Shown piece by piece: positions 15,579 to 23,052 of a DNA stretch of 25,176 bases. Made by a program: the position numbers and the translations under genes. The DNA is from DASPKT01 sp035627915. GTDB lineage: Bacteria > Pseudomonadota > Alphaproteobacteria > Azospirillales > Azospirillaceae. Positions within the stretch are counted from its first letter, which is position 1. Each line of letters begins with the position of its first letter. Location: the NCBI GenBank assembly GCA_035627915.1, contig DASPKT010000200.1:1-25176 (forward strand), read 5' to 3'. Under the pieces are notes generated by a model. It was not told the origin of the DNA, did no database searches, and saw nothing but the letters and a program-made list of their open reading frames with translations.

Positions 15579-15585
15579 GCCGCCA

Positions 15586-15614
15586 TATATCGGCATCCGT
15601 CCCCCCGACCGCAA
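15586..15614 (-). promoter_or_regulatory. Promoter of the SRP RNA gene
   Basis: On the minus strand TTGCGG (15614-15609) and GATATA (15591-15586) are separated by 17 bases, and the mature 5' end of the SRP RNA begins 8 bases after the -10. The spacing to a defined RNA start supports it. The remaining stretch to treY (15615-15769) shows no gene and no clear promoter. Confidence 0.65.
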
Positions 15615-15769
15615 GCGAAAAGGCGGCGGGGCGGCCCCGCGCTGCCCTGGGCCCTGCATCCGCTGATATGTTGCGATAGCGGAACGATCGTCCGGCGGCG
15701 AGGCCGGGCGGGACCAAAAGCCCGTTCCGCGTGTTCAAGGGCCGTCCCCCGAGACCCGAACGGTGCCCG

Positions 15770-18673
15770 ATGTCCGCCCTGCCCGACCAGAACGCCGGCC
15801 GCCCGGCGGTGCCCGCGATCCCGCGCGCCACCGTGCGCCTGCAGTTCAACCGCGACTTCACCTTCGACCATGCGCGCGCGCTGGTGCCCTACTTCGCCGC
15901 GCTGGGGGTGAGCCACCTCTACGCCTCCCCCTTCCTGAAGGCGCGGCCGGGCTCCACCCACGGCTACGACATCGTCGACCACGCCGCCTTCAACCCCGAG
16001 GTCGGCGACGAGGCCGCCTTCGACCGCATGGTGCAGGAACTGCACGCCCACGGCATGGGGCTGATCCTGGACTTCGTGCCGAACCACATGGGGGTGGGCG
16101 GCAGCGACAACCCGTTCTGGCTGGACGTGCTGGAATGGGGGGCCTACAGCCCCTATGCCAACTTCTTCGACATCAACTGGGAGGCGGGCGGCGGCAAGCT
16201 GGTGCTGCCCGTCCTGGGCGACCATTACGGCGCCATCCTGGAGCGGGGCGAGCTGGCGCTGAAGCTGGACCAGGCCGGCTTCTCCGTCTGGTACTACACC
16301 CACCGCTTCCCCGTCGCCCTGCGCGACTACCCGCGCCTGCTGCGCGCCGTGCTGGCGCAGCTGGTGGACGGGCAGGGAAGGCGCCGGCTGGCGGAGATCA
16401 TCTCGCGCCTGGACGCGCTGAAGGCGGGCGGCCGCACCGCCGACAAGCTGCTGCCCATGCGCCGCCAGGCGGACGAGCTGAAGGGCGAGCTGTGGGCCCT
16501 GGCGGAAGCGGAGGGCCATGTCCGCCACGCCCTGGACGTGGCGCTGGACCGGCTGAACGGCACCGCCGGCACCCCCGACAGCTTCCGCGAGCTGCACGAC
16601 CTGCTGGAGCGCCAGGCCTACCGGCTGGCCTACTGGCGGGTGGCGGCGGACGAGATAAACTACCGCCGCTTCTTCGACGTCAACGAGCTGGCCGGCCTGC
16701 GCATGGAGCGGCCCGAGCTGTTCGAGCTGGCGCACCGGCTTGTCTTCCGCCTGATCGGAGACGGCCGGCTGCAGGGGCTGCGCATCGACCATATCGACGG
16801 GCTGTCCGACCCCAAGGGCTACTGCGACGCGCTGCAGCAGCGGGCCGCCTACCTGCTCGACATGCAGGGCGGGGCGGCGCAGGGCGGGGCGACGGCGCCG
16901 ACGCCGGGGCTGCACCTGGCCCAGCCGCTCTACCTGCTGGTGGAGAAGATCCTGGCCCGGCACGAGCGCATGCGCGAGGACTGGCCGGTCGCCGGCACCA
17001 CCGGCTACGAGTTCATGGTGCTGGTCAACGGCCTGTTCGTCGATCCCGCCGGCGAGGCGACCCTGACCCAGGCCTACGAGCGCTTCATCGAGCGCGAGGC
17101 GCCGTACGAGGAGATGCTGCTGACGGCCAAGCGCCTCATCATCGGCCGCAACCTCGCCTCCGAGCTGAACGTCATCGCGCGCGAGCTGCACCGGCTGGCC
17201 CAGGGCAACTGGTCCAGCCGCGACTACACCCTGACCGGCATCCGCCGCGCCCTGACCGAGGTGGTGGCGCACTTCCCCGTGTACCGCACCTACATCACCG
17301 AGCGGCAGATCGCCGAGGACGACCGCCGCTTCCTGGACTGGGCGGTGGAGAGGGCGCGCAAGGGGGCGGAGGCCGGCGTCGACCTCTCCGTCTTCGACTT
17401 CATGAAGGCGGCGCTGTCCGGCGACCTCGCGCGCGAGCGGCGGCCCGGCTACAAGCCGGCCGACGTCTGGCGCACCGCCATGAAGTTCCAGCAGCTGACC
17501 GGCCCCGTCATGGCGAAGTCGCTGGAGGACACGCTGTTCTACCGCTACTTCCGGCTGGTCTCCCTGAACGAGGTCGGCGGCGACCCCGACCGGTTCGGCG
17601 CCACGCCGTCGGCCTTCCACCACGTCAACCAGGACCGGCTGAAGCGCTACCCGTTCCAACTGCTCTCCACCGCCACGCACGACCACAAGCGCGGCGCCGA
17701 CGCCCGGGTGCGCATCGACGTGCTCTCGGAGATGGCGGAGGAATGGGGCCGGCGCGCGCGGCGCTGGTCGCGCCTCAACCGGCTGAAGAAGCGCGACATC
17801 GACGGGCTGCCGGCGCCCGGCCGCAACGACGAGTACCTGCTGTACCAGACGCTGGTCGGCTGCCTGCCGCTGGAGCTGACAGGGCCGGAAGATCCGGGCC
17901 TGGCCGACTTCGCCGAGCGCTTGCTGGCCTACATGCTGAAGGCGGTGCGGGAGAGCAAGTACCGCACCTCCTGGTCCGCCCCCAACGCCGACTACGAGAG
18001 CGCGCTGGAGCGCTTCCTGCGCGGCATCCTGGACCCCGCGCGCAGCCCCGGCTTCCTGGCCGACCTGTTCGACTTCGCCGCCCGGGTCGGTCCGGCCGGC
18101 GCCGTCAACGGCCTGTCCCAGGCGCTGCTGACCTGGACCGCGCCGGGCGTGCCCGACCTCTACCAGGGCACCGAGTTCTGGGACCTCAGCATGGTCGACC
18201 CCGACAACCGCCGCCCGCCCGACTGGGAGGCGCGGCGCCGCGCGCTGGAGGAGGGGGCGTCGCCGGAGGCGCTGCTGGAGGGCTGGCGCGACGGGCGGAT
18301 CAAGCAGCACGTGGTGGCGACCTGCCTGCGCCTGCGCCGGGACCGGCCGGCGCTGTTCGGCCGCGGCGACTACGTGCCGCTGGAGGCCAGCGGGAAGCAC
18401 GCCGAGCGGGTGGTGGCCTTCCTGCGCCGCAACGGGTCCCAGGTCGCCGTCGCCGTGGCCCCCCGGCTGGCGGCACCCCTGCTGGAGGGGGCCGACCGGC
18501 CGCTGCCGCCGGCCGACGCCTGGGAGGACACGGTTCTGCACCTGCCGGACCTGCCGGAGGGAGCGCTCACCGACCTCATGACCGGGGAGGGGGTGGCGGT
18601 GCCGGAGGACCGGCGCCTGCCGCTTTCCGCCCTGCTGCGCTGCTTCCCCGTGGCGCTGCTGTCGGGCGGCTGA
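15770..18673 (+). CDS. treY: Malto-oligosyltrehalose synthase
   Basis: TreY rearranges the reducing-end glucose of malto-oligosaccharides to an alpha,alpha-1,1 linkage. TreZ then releases trehalose, a stress-protecting and carbon-storage sugar. The 967-residue protein is a GH13 enzyme: region I DFVPNHM (101-107), the nucleophile Asp340 in LRIDHIDGL, the acid/base Glu392 in LLVEKIL, and the third acid Asp638 in ATHDHKRG, where the family often has HDTKR. The early QFNRDFTFDHA and the late LYQGTEFWDLSMVDPDNRR are typical of TreY. The ATG at 15770 suits the N terminus; the ribosome binding site is weak. No treZ or treX gene is in the window. The length is at the long end for the family. Confidence 0.94.
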   Translation: MSALPDQNAGRPAVPAIPRATVRLQFNRDFTFDHARALVPYFAALGVSHLYASPFLKARPGSTHGYDIVDHAAFNPEVGDEAAFDRMVQELHAHGMGLILDFVPNHMGVGGSDNPFWLDVLEWGAYSPYANFFDINWEAGGGKLVLPVLGDHYGAILERGELALKLDQAGFSVWYYTHRFPVALRDYPRLLRAVLAQLVDGQGRRRLAEIISRLDALKAGGRTADKLLPMRRQADELKGELWALAEAEGHVRHALDVALDRLNGTAGTPDSFRELHDLLERQAYRLAYWRVAADEINYRRFFDVNELAGLRMERPELFELAHRLVFRLIGDGRLQGLRIDHIDGLSDPKGYCDALQQRAAYLLDMQGGAAQGGATAPTPGLHLAQPLYLLVEKILARHERMREDWPVAGTTGYEFMVLVNGLFVDPAGEATLTQAYERFIEREAPYEEMLLTAKRLIIGRNLASELNVIARELHRLAQGNWSSRDYTLTGIRRALTEVVAHFPVYRTYITERQIAEDDRRFLDWAVERARKGAEAGVDLSVFDFMKAALSGDLARERRPGYKPADVWRTAMKFQQLTGPVMAKSLEDTLFYRYFRLVSLNEVGGDPDRFGATPSAFHHVNQDRLKRYPFQLLSTATHDHKRGADARVRIDVLSEMAEEWGRRARRWSRLNRLKKRDIDGLPAPGRNDEYLLYQTLVGCLPLELTGPEDPGLADFAERLLAYMLKAVRESKYRTSWSAPNADYESALERFLRGILDPARSPGFLADLFDFAARVGPAGAVNGLSQALLTWTAPGVPDLYQGTEFWDLSMVDPDNRRPPDWEARRRALEEGASPEALLEGWRDGRIKQHVVATCLRLRRDRPALFGRGDYVPLEASGKHAERVVAFLRRNGSQVAVAVAPRLAAPLLEGADRPLPPADAWEDTVLHLPDLPEGALTDLMTGEGVAVPEDRRLPLSALLRCFPVALLSGG

Positions 18674-18760
18674 GGGGCGTTTTTGCCCGTGCGCCTCGCG
18701 GCCCGGGATGGTTAAATCGGCCGAAACGACGGCTCAAGCGAGATAGGGAAGGGCGAAGCC

Positions 18761-19234
18761 ATGAAAGGCGACCCGCAGGTCAACCGGCACCTCAACACGA
18801 TCCTCACCAACGAGCTGACCTCGATCAACCAGTACTTCCTGCACGCCCGCATCCTGAAGAACTGGGGCCTGAAGCGCCTGGCGCATAAGGTCTACGAGGA
18901 GTCGATCGGCGAGATGAAGCACGCCGACAAGGTGATCGAACGCATCCTGTTCCTGGAGGGGTTGCCCAACCTCCAGGACCTGCACAAGCTGAAGATCGGC
19001 GAGGACGTGCCGGAGATGTTCGCCTGCGACCTCGGCGCCGAGGTGAAGAACCGCGGCGACCTGCTGGACGCGATGACCTACTGCGAGCAGGTCTGGGACT
19101 ACCAGTCCAAGGAGATCTTCCGGGAAATCCTGGAGGACACCGAGGAGCACATCGACTGGCTGGAAACCCAGCTCGACCTCATCCAGCGCCTGGGCCTGCA
19201 GGGCTACCTGCAGCAGCAGATGAACGAGGAGTGA
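18761..19234 (+). CDS. bfr: Bacterioferritin
   Basis: Bacterioferritin forms a 24-subunit heme-containing shell that oxidises and stores iron. The 157-residue protein aligns without gaps to the well-known E. coli protein from MKGD onward. It keeps the heme ligand Met52 and the ferroxidase residues Glu18, Tyr25, Glu51, His54, Glu94 and His130. Position 127, normally Glu in the Glu-x-x-His motif, is Thr (ILEDTEEH, codon 19139-19141), with Glu at 128 and 129. This would remove one iron ligand or require a neighbour to replace it. The ribosome binding site is GGAAGGGCG about 6 bases before the ATG. No bacterioferritin-associated ferredoxin gene is adjacent. Confidence 0.96.
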   Translation: MKGDPQVNRHLNTILTNELTSINQYFLHARILKNWGLKRLAHKVYEESIGEMKHADKVIERILFLEGLPNLQDLHKLKIGEDVPEMFACDLGAEVKNRGDLLDAMTYCEQVWDYQSKEIFREILEDTEEHIDWLETQLDLIQRLGLQGYLQQQMNEE

Positions 19235-19253
19235 GGGGGGCTCCGATCCTTTT

Positions 19254-19311
19254 CGTCATTCCCGCGTTTGCGAAGCTGGCGCGTAGCGCCTAGGCGGGAA
19301 TCCAGGCATTC
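19254..19311. repeat. REP-like palindromic element, second copy
   Basis: The sequence starts CGTCATTCCCGCG and ends AGGCGGGAATCCAGGCATTC, the same outer motif as the element at 126-211. About 24 bases (TTTGCGAAGCTGGCGCGTAG then CGCCT) fill the centre. The outer CATTCCCGC and GCGGGAAT parts pair. It lies between the convergent bacterioferritin and thioesterase genes. Confidence 0.6.
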
Positions 19312-19331
19312 GGCGTGTTATCCGGCGGGGG

Positions 19332-19373
19332 GCCGGTGCCGGCATTTCCCCTGGCGTCATTGCCGGCACCGGC
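19332..19373. terminator. Hairpin between convergent bfr and thioesterase genes
   Basis: GCCGGTGCCGGCA (19332-19344) pairs perfectly with TGCCGGCACCGGC (19361-19373) across a 16-base loop. The position between two convergent genes suggests a bidirectional transcription stop or mRNA 3'-end protector. No U-run follows on either strand, so it is not a textbook intrinsic terminator. Confidence 0.5.
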
Positions 19374-19390
19374 GGAAAGGCGCCCACCCC

Positions 19391-19918
19391 CTACCGCCCC
19401 AGCGGGTGGATCATGCAGGTCGTGGTGCCGTGGGCGTAGAGCTTGCCGTCGTCACGGCCGACCAGGCGACCCTCGGCGGTGGCGATGGTGCGCCCGGCGT
19501 GGATGACCTTGCCCTCCGCCCGCACCGGGCCGCTGTCGGCGGTGAGGCCGCGGACGTAGTTCACCTTCAGCTCCACCGTGCCGTAGCCCTGGCCGGCGGC
19601 CAGCGTGGAGTGCACGGCGCAGCCCATGACGCTGTCCAGCAAAGTCGCCGCGAAGCCGCCATGGATGCCGCCCAGGGGGTTCAGCAGGTGGTCGCCCGGG
19701 AACCCCTCGAACACCACGCGGCCCTCCTCCACCTCGGTTGGGCCCATGCCGATGGTGGCGGCGATGCTGGGCGCCGGGATCTCCCCCGCCAGCATGCGGC
19801 GCAGCAGCTCCAGCCCGGTCAGCCCGACGAGCGTCCTGGGGTCCGGCCGCGCGGCGTCCCAGCCGTAGCTGCGGGTCTTCCAGCTCTCGGGAAGCGGGTG
19901 GGGCTGCCGGCTGTCCAT
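19391..19918 (-). CDS. PaaI-family hotdog-fold thioesterase
   Basis: The 175-residue protein belongs to the hotdog-fold acyl-CoA thioesterases of the PaaI/YdiI type. The diagnostic segment is LNPLGGIHGGFAATLLDSVM, with the His-Gly-Gly turn and the Asp that stands on the active-site helix. The beta strands VELKVNYVRGL, VRAEGKVIHAGRTIATAEG and LYAHGTTTCMIHP follow in the normal order. The substrate is unknown; hydrolysis of aromatic or short acyl-CoA is the family norm. The frame extends upstream to 19984, but the ATG at 19918 has an ideal AGGAG and follows the predicted promoter. That promoter overlaps a perfect palindrome at 19938-19949, so control by a dimeric repressor is likely. Confidence 0.88.
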   Translation of the reverse strand: MDSRQPHPLPESWKTRSYGWDAARPDPRTLVGLTGLELLRRMLAGEIPAPSIAATIGMGPTEVEEGRVVFEGFPGDHLLNPLGGIHGGFAATLLDSVMGCAVHSTLAAGQGYGTVELKVNYVRGLTADSGPVRAEGKVIHAGRTIATAEGRLVGRDDGKLYAHGTTTCMIHPLGR

Positions 19919-19932
19919 GGGATGCTCCTGGA

Positions 19933-19949
19933 ATAGTACGAACGTTCGT
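19933..19949 (-). promoter_or_regulatory. Thioesterase -10 element with overlapping palindromic operator
   Basis: A perfect 12-bp palindrome ACGAACGTTCGT (19938-19949) lies directly upstream of TACTAT (minus strand, 19938-19933), a good -10 element, with no obvious -35. Placement within the promoter is typical of a repressor site, and the motif resembles operators of TetR-family regulators. A ten-base copy, CGAACGTTCG, lies at 22307-22316. Confidence 0.6.
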
Positions 19950-20098
19950 GCCCGTAGACTGCCCCCGGCCGAGCCCGCCGTCAAGCCGCCTCGTCGGAGG
20001 GCTTAGCCCGCCTGCCTTTGCCGCAGTGCGGCATGGCACCGGGCCGACCGCCCGCGCCGCCTGTTATGCCTGCCGGACACGAGATGACGGGGGTCGAC

Positions 20099-20818
20099 AT
20101 GGTTCCGGACTACGGCGACATCGAGCTGCGCAAGGAGGCGTTGGAGACGGCCCGGCTGCTGCTGGAATGCGGCGCCGTGACCTATTCGGGGCAGGGCCGG
20201 CCCTTCCGCCCCGCCCAGGGCTTCGCCACCCCGCTGCGGGTGGACTGCCGGGCGGCGCTGTCCTGCCCGAACGCGCGGGCGAAGCTGCTGGACCTGGCTC
20301 TGGAGACGATCGAGCGCGACGCCGACGGGGTCCAGACCATCGCCGCCGCCCTGGACGGCGCCGCGGTGCCGCTGGCGACCCTCATCGCCGACCGCCGCCG
20401 CGCGCCGCTGGTCTTCGTCCGGCGCGAGGACCCCGCCGGCCCGCACAAGCACCGGGTGGAGGGGACGGTGGAGGCCGGGAGCCGGGTGCTGCTGGTGGAC
20501 CAGCTGCTGACCGACGGCCTCCGCAAGGCGGCGCTGGTGGAGCCGCTGACCCAGGCCGGCGCCAGCGTCACCGACCTGTTCGTGATCTTCCAGTACGGCG
20601 TCTTCGACCGCGCGCACGAGAACCTGGCTCCGCTGGGGGTGCAGACGCACGCGCTGGCGACCTGGTGGGACCTGCTGGAGGTCGCCCGCGACCGCAGCCT
20701 CCTGCCCGCCGGCGTGATCGCGGAGGTGGGCCGCTTCCTGAAGGACCCCGCCGGCTGGGGCGCCGGCGCCGACCCCTCCGGCGCCGCGCCGAAGGGAAAG
20801 GCGAAGGCCAAGGCCTGA
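20099..20818 (+). CDS. Orotate phosphoribosyltransferase-like protein (type I PRTase fold)
   Basis: The 239-residue protein looks like a divergent relative of PyrE, which makes OMP from orotate and PRPP. It has an N-terminal helix LRKEALETARLLLECGAVTY, a VFVRREDPAGPHKHRVEG segment like the Lys/His-bearing catalytic loop, and VLLVDQLLTDG (130-140) where PyrE enzymes have a PRPP-binding loop with two adjacent acids. Here the second acid is Gln135. The C terminus ends in a basic KGKAKAKA tail. Candidate starts are 20018, 20066, 20084 and 20099; the last has GGGGGT just upstream and is preferred, but 20084 is possible. Whether it is the true PyrE or a paralogue cannot be told here, so no symbol is given. 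Confidence 0.75.
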   Translation: MVPDYGDIELRKEALETARLLLECGAVTYSGQGRPFRPAQGFATPLRVDCRAALSCPNARAKLLDLALETIERDADGVQTIAAALDGAAVPLATLIADRRRAPLVFVRREDPAGPHKHRVEGTVEAGSRVLLVDQLLTDGLRKAALVEPLTQAGASVTDLFVIFQYGVFDRAHENLAPLGVQTHALATWWDLLEVARDRSLLPAGVIAEVGRFLKDPAGWGAGADPSGAAPKGKAKAKA

Positions 20819-20822
20819 CGCC

Positions 20823-21836
20823 TCAGAAGGCGATGCGCAGCCCGGCGCGCAGCCCGTGCCCGTCGGCCCCGCCGGCCCGCGGCTCCACCGTGTGGTCGAG
20901 CGACAGCTCGGCCCCGCTGAGGTGCAGGAACCGCGCGCCCAGCCGCAGCCCGGCCCGGCCCCGCTGGGCCGGCAGGGCGCCCATCTGCACCTCCGCCCCC
21001 GATCCCGGGCGCTGGCGGCCGTCGGACAGCGGCGTCTGGTAGAGCGCCTCGGCCGACAGCGACAGGTCGCCCGCCTCGAACCGCCAGGTGCGGTCGGCGG
21101 TCAGCCCGGCCACGGCGGAGACCAGCAGGGTGCGCCGCCGCCGCCCCTCGCTGCCGCCGACGGCGCTGCCGGACACCAGCCCCAGCCGCGCCGCCGGGGT
21201 CAGGCCGATGGGACCTGCCTGCAGGCGCCAGGCGGCGCCCGCCTCGGTGAACAGGGTGGTGCCGCGGGCGGCGGTGCCCTCCACCGTCACCCGCGCCCGG
21301 CCGCCGCCGGCGACCAGGTGGGCGGTGAAGTCCTCGCGCCGGTGCACGGCATAGGCGGCGACCGTGGTGGAGGTCACGTCGTTCTCCGTCTCGGGATGGC
21401 GCACCATGCCCAGGGAGAAGCCCACCAGCCTGTTCCGGCCGACCTCGATGTCGGCGCCGGCGCTGGCCTGGTCGGTGGCGAAGCGGCCGCCGACCCAGCG
21501 CAGCACGCCGGAGAAGAAGCCGGCGATGCGGTCGGCCAGCCGGTCGGGCGCCGTCGGGGCCGGGGCGACGGCCAGGGCGGGCATCGTCTCGCCCGTGCCG
21601 AAGCCCAGCTGCAGGTTCTGCAGGTCGAGCGGGCGGCGGTCGCCCTCCGCGGCCTCGCCTATGCGGTAGGCCACCGATTCCAGATGGGCCTGACCGGCCG
21701 CGGTCACCGCCCGGGCGCCGCGCTCCAGGCGCGGCACGTCCATCGCCTCGGCCCCATCGGGAAGTGCCATGCCGATCGTTCCAACCACCAGGAGCGGCAA
21801 CGCCCCCGGAACAGCTCCGCGCCAGGTCGTGCGCAT
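20823..21836 (-). CDS. Outer-membrane beta-barrel protein, autotransporter-barrel-like
   Basis: The 337-residue protein begins with a signal peptide (about residues 1-31, cleavage after ALPDGAEA). It has a helical segment rich in charged residues (about 33-65), then alternating strand-like segments from about 120 to the end, finishing LRAGLRIAF with the terminal Phe used for outer-membrane assembly. Segments such as GADIEVGRNRLVGFSLGM and LFTEAGAAWRLQAG resemble the barrel domain of autotransporters. No passenger domain is present, so it may be a stand-alone barrel. The ATG at 21836 has AAGGGGGA upstream. It converges on the OPRT-like gene with 4 bases between stops. Function unknown. Confidence 0.75.
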   Translation of the reverse strand: MRTTWRGAVPGALPLLVVGTIGMALPDGAEAMDVPRLERGARAVTAAGQAHLESVAYRIGEAAEGDRRPLDLQNLQLGFGTGETMPALAVAPAPTAPDRLADRIAGFFSGVLRWVGGRFATDQASAGADIEVGRNRLVGFSLGMVRHPETENDVTSTTVAAYAVHRREDFTAHLVAGGGRARVTVEGTAARGTTLFTEAGAAWRLQAGPIGLTPAARLGLVSGSAVGGSEGRRRRTLLVSAVAGLTADRTWRFEAGDLSLSAEALYQTPLSDGRQRPGSGAEVQMGALPAQRGRAGLRLGARFLHLSGAELSLDHTVEPRAGGADGHGLRAGLRIAF

Positions 21837-22389
21837 GCCCGTCCCCCTTCGTCGGTTAGCGTCGGTGTTCGTTCGAGGGGGCAGGCTGGCGCCGGGGCGC
21901 CTTCGATATGGTTAAGAATTCCCGCCCGCCAAAATGGTCACGGTCGGAGGGGAGGGCGCCGGCCCTTTCGCAGGCGCGTCCAAGCCGGGTCGGAGGGGGC
22001 CGGAATGGTCCTGGCGGAGAAAAGGAGCCGATTCCATAGGGGTAGCAGTCACGTCCCCGGCGGGGCCCGGCGCGAGGGGACAATTTCCTTCGCGGCTGCA
22101 ACCCAGCCATGCGACGAAAGGCCCGCAAATCCGCCGGGCTTCGGAATAAAGGATTGACCTGGAGCGACGGAGACGCCACCTCTCACGGGCACGCCGGAAT
22201 TCAGATGTCGGCGCCTCCCGGCGCCCACTACCCGTGGCCGTCCCCCGCGGACGACCGCACTTCCCCGGCCGCAGCGCGGCAGGCGCCAAGGACCCTTTGC
22301 CCCGCCCGAACGTTCGTTGCGCGAGCGTCGGGCGGCGAGGGGAAGCGACGCCCCGCGACATGCGCCGCCTACACATAAGGAGACCGACC
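21837..22389. other. Long intergenic region without a supported gene
   Basis: These 553 bases separate two divergently transcribed genes. Open frames exist on both strands, but they have no ribosome binding site, no family-like sequence and skewed composition. Visible features are two direct copies of GGTCGGAGGGG (21942-21952 and 21988-21998), a GCGTCG/CGACGC inverted pair at 22326-22352, and the CGAACGTTCG palindrome at 22307-22316. A small RNA cannot be excluded. Confidence 0.5.
22307..22316. promoter_or_regulatory. CGAACGTTCG palindrome upstream of the PfpI-like gene
   Basis: The ten-base perfect palindrome matches the core of the one in the thioesterase promoter (ACGAACGTTCGT) and is also followed by T on the right. 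It is about 75 bases upstream of the PfpI-like start, within reach of its promoter, which I could not locate with confidence. Confidence 0.4.
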
Positions 22390-22959
22390 TTGACCGATCA
22401 GCCGCTCGCCGGAAAGAACGTTGCCATCCTCGTCGCCAACGGCTTCGAGGAGCTGCAGATGACCGAGCCGCAGCGCGCCCTGCTGAAGCTCGGCGCCAAG
22501 CCCAAGATCATCTCGCCCGAGCAGGGCCTCGTGAACGGCTGGCACGGTGCCGCCTGGGGCCACTACTTCCCGACCGACAAGCACGTCGGCGACGTGCTGG
22601 CCGCCGACTTCGACCTGCTGGTCCTGCCGGGCGGCGAGCGCAGCGTGGCCAAGCTGGCCAACAACCCGCACACCCGCCGCATCGTCGGCAGCTTCATGGA
22701 CGCTGGCAAGGGCGTCGCCGCCATCGACCAGGGCGTCTCTCTCCTGGCCGTCGCCGAGCGCCTGAAGGGCCGCACCGTCACCGGCAACCCCGGCGTGCGC
22801 GAGGCCGCCGAGGCCGCCGGCGCCAAGTGGTCCGAGGAGACGGTCGTCGCCGACCGCTTCCTGGTGACCGCCCAGGGCGAGGAGCAGCTGGCCGACTTCA
22901 TCCAGCAGATGACCAAGACCTTCATCGAGGTCGTGGAGCAGCGCAAGCAGGCGGCGTAA
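22390..22959 (+). CDS. PfpI/DJ-1 superfamily protein lacking the nucleophilic cysteine
   Basis: The 189-residue protein has the fold pattern of PfpI/YhbO-type proteins, which include proteases, deglycases and chaperone-like stress proteins. The features are NVAILVANGFEELQMTEPQRA with the conserved Glu20, DLLVLPGGERS (75-85) and GKGVAAIDQGVSLLAVAERL. At the nucleophile elbow the usual Cys-His-Gly is Asp113-Gln-Gly (codon 22726-22728), so classical activity is unlikely. RTVTGNPGVREAAEAAGAKW and VVADRFLVTAQG follow as in the family. The start is the TTG at 22390, because a strong TAAGGAG lies 7 bases upstream and the family-like sequence begins just after it; the open frame to 22234 is not homologous-looking. 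A strong terminator follows. Confidence 0.88.
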   Translation: MTDQPLAGKNVAILVANGFEELQMTEPQRALLKLGAKPKIISPEQGLVNGWHGAAWGHYFPTDKHVGDVLAADFDLLVLPGGERSVAKLANNPHTRRIVGSFMDAGKGVAAIDQGVSLLAVAERLKGRTVTGNPGVREAAEAAGAKWSEETVVADRFLVTAQGEEQLADFIQQMTKTFIEVVEQRKQAA

Positions 22960-23001
22960 TACGCATCCGCCGCCGGACCCGTCCGGCGCGGTGATCGGCA
23001 A

Positions 23002-23037
23002 GGGGGCGCGCCCGGGCAACCGGCGCGCCCTTTTTGC
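23002..23037 (+). terminator. Rho-independent terminator of the PfpI-like gene
   Basis: GGGCGCGCC (23004-23012) pairs perfectly with GGCGCGCCC (23022-23030) across a 9-base loop and is followed at once by TTTTTGCGTTT. This is the only textbook intrinsic terminator in the window and lies about 45 bases after the stop codon. Confidence 0.9.
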
Positions 23038-23052
23038 GTTTCGCCCCGACCC

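Noticed and set aside
15332..18541. Upstream extension of the dnaX frame beyond the GTG at 15331
   Set aside because: It would run through the SRP RNA gene and antisense to treY; the family-like sequence begins only after 15331.
19938..19949. LexA (SOS) box
   Set aside because: CGAACGTTCG lacks the four-base spacer of the CGAAC-N4-GTTCG SOS box and does not match the GTTC-N7-GTTC alphaproteobacterial form.
21906..21920. CtrA-binding site (TTAACCAT on the minus strand)
   Set aside because: Only one half-site is present; the TTAA-N7-TTAA pair is not found.
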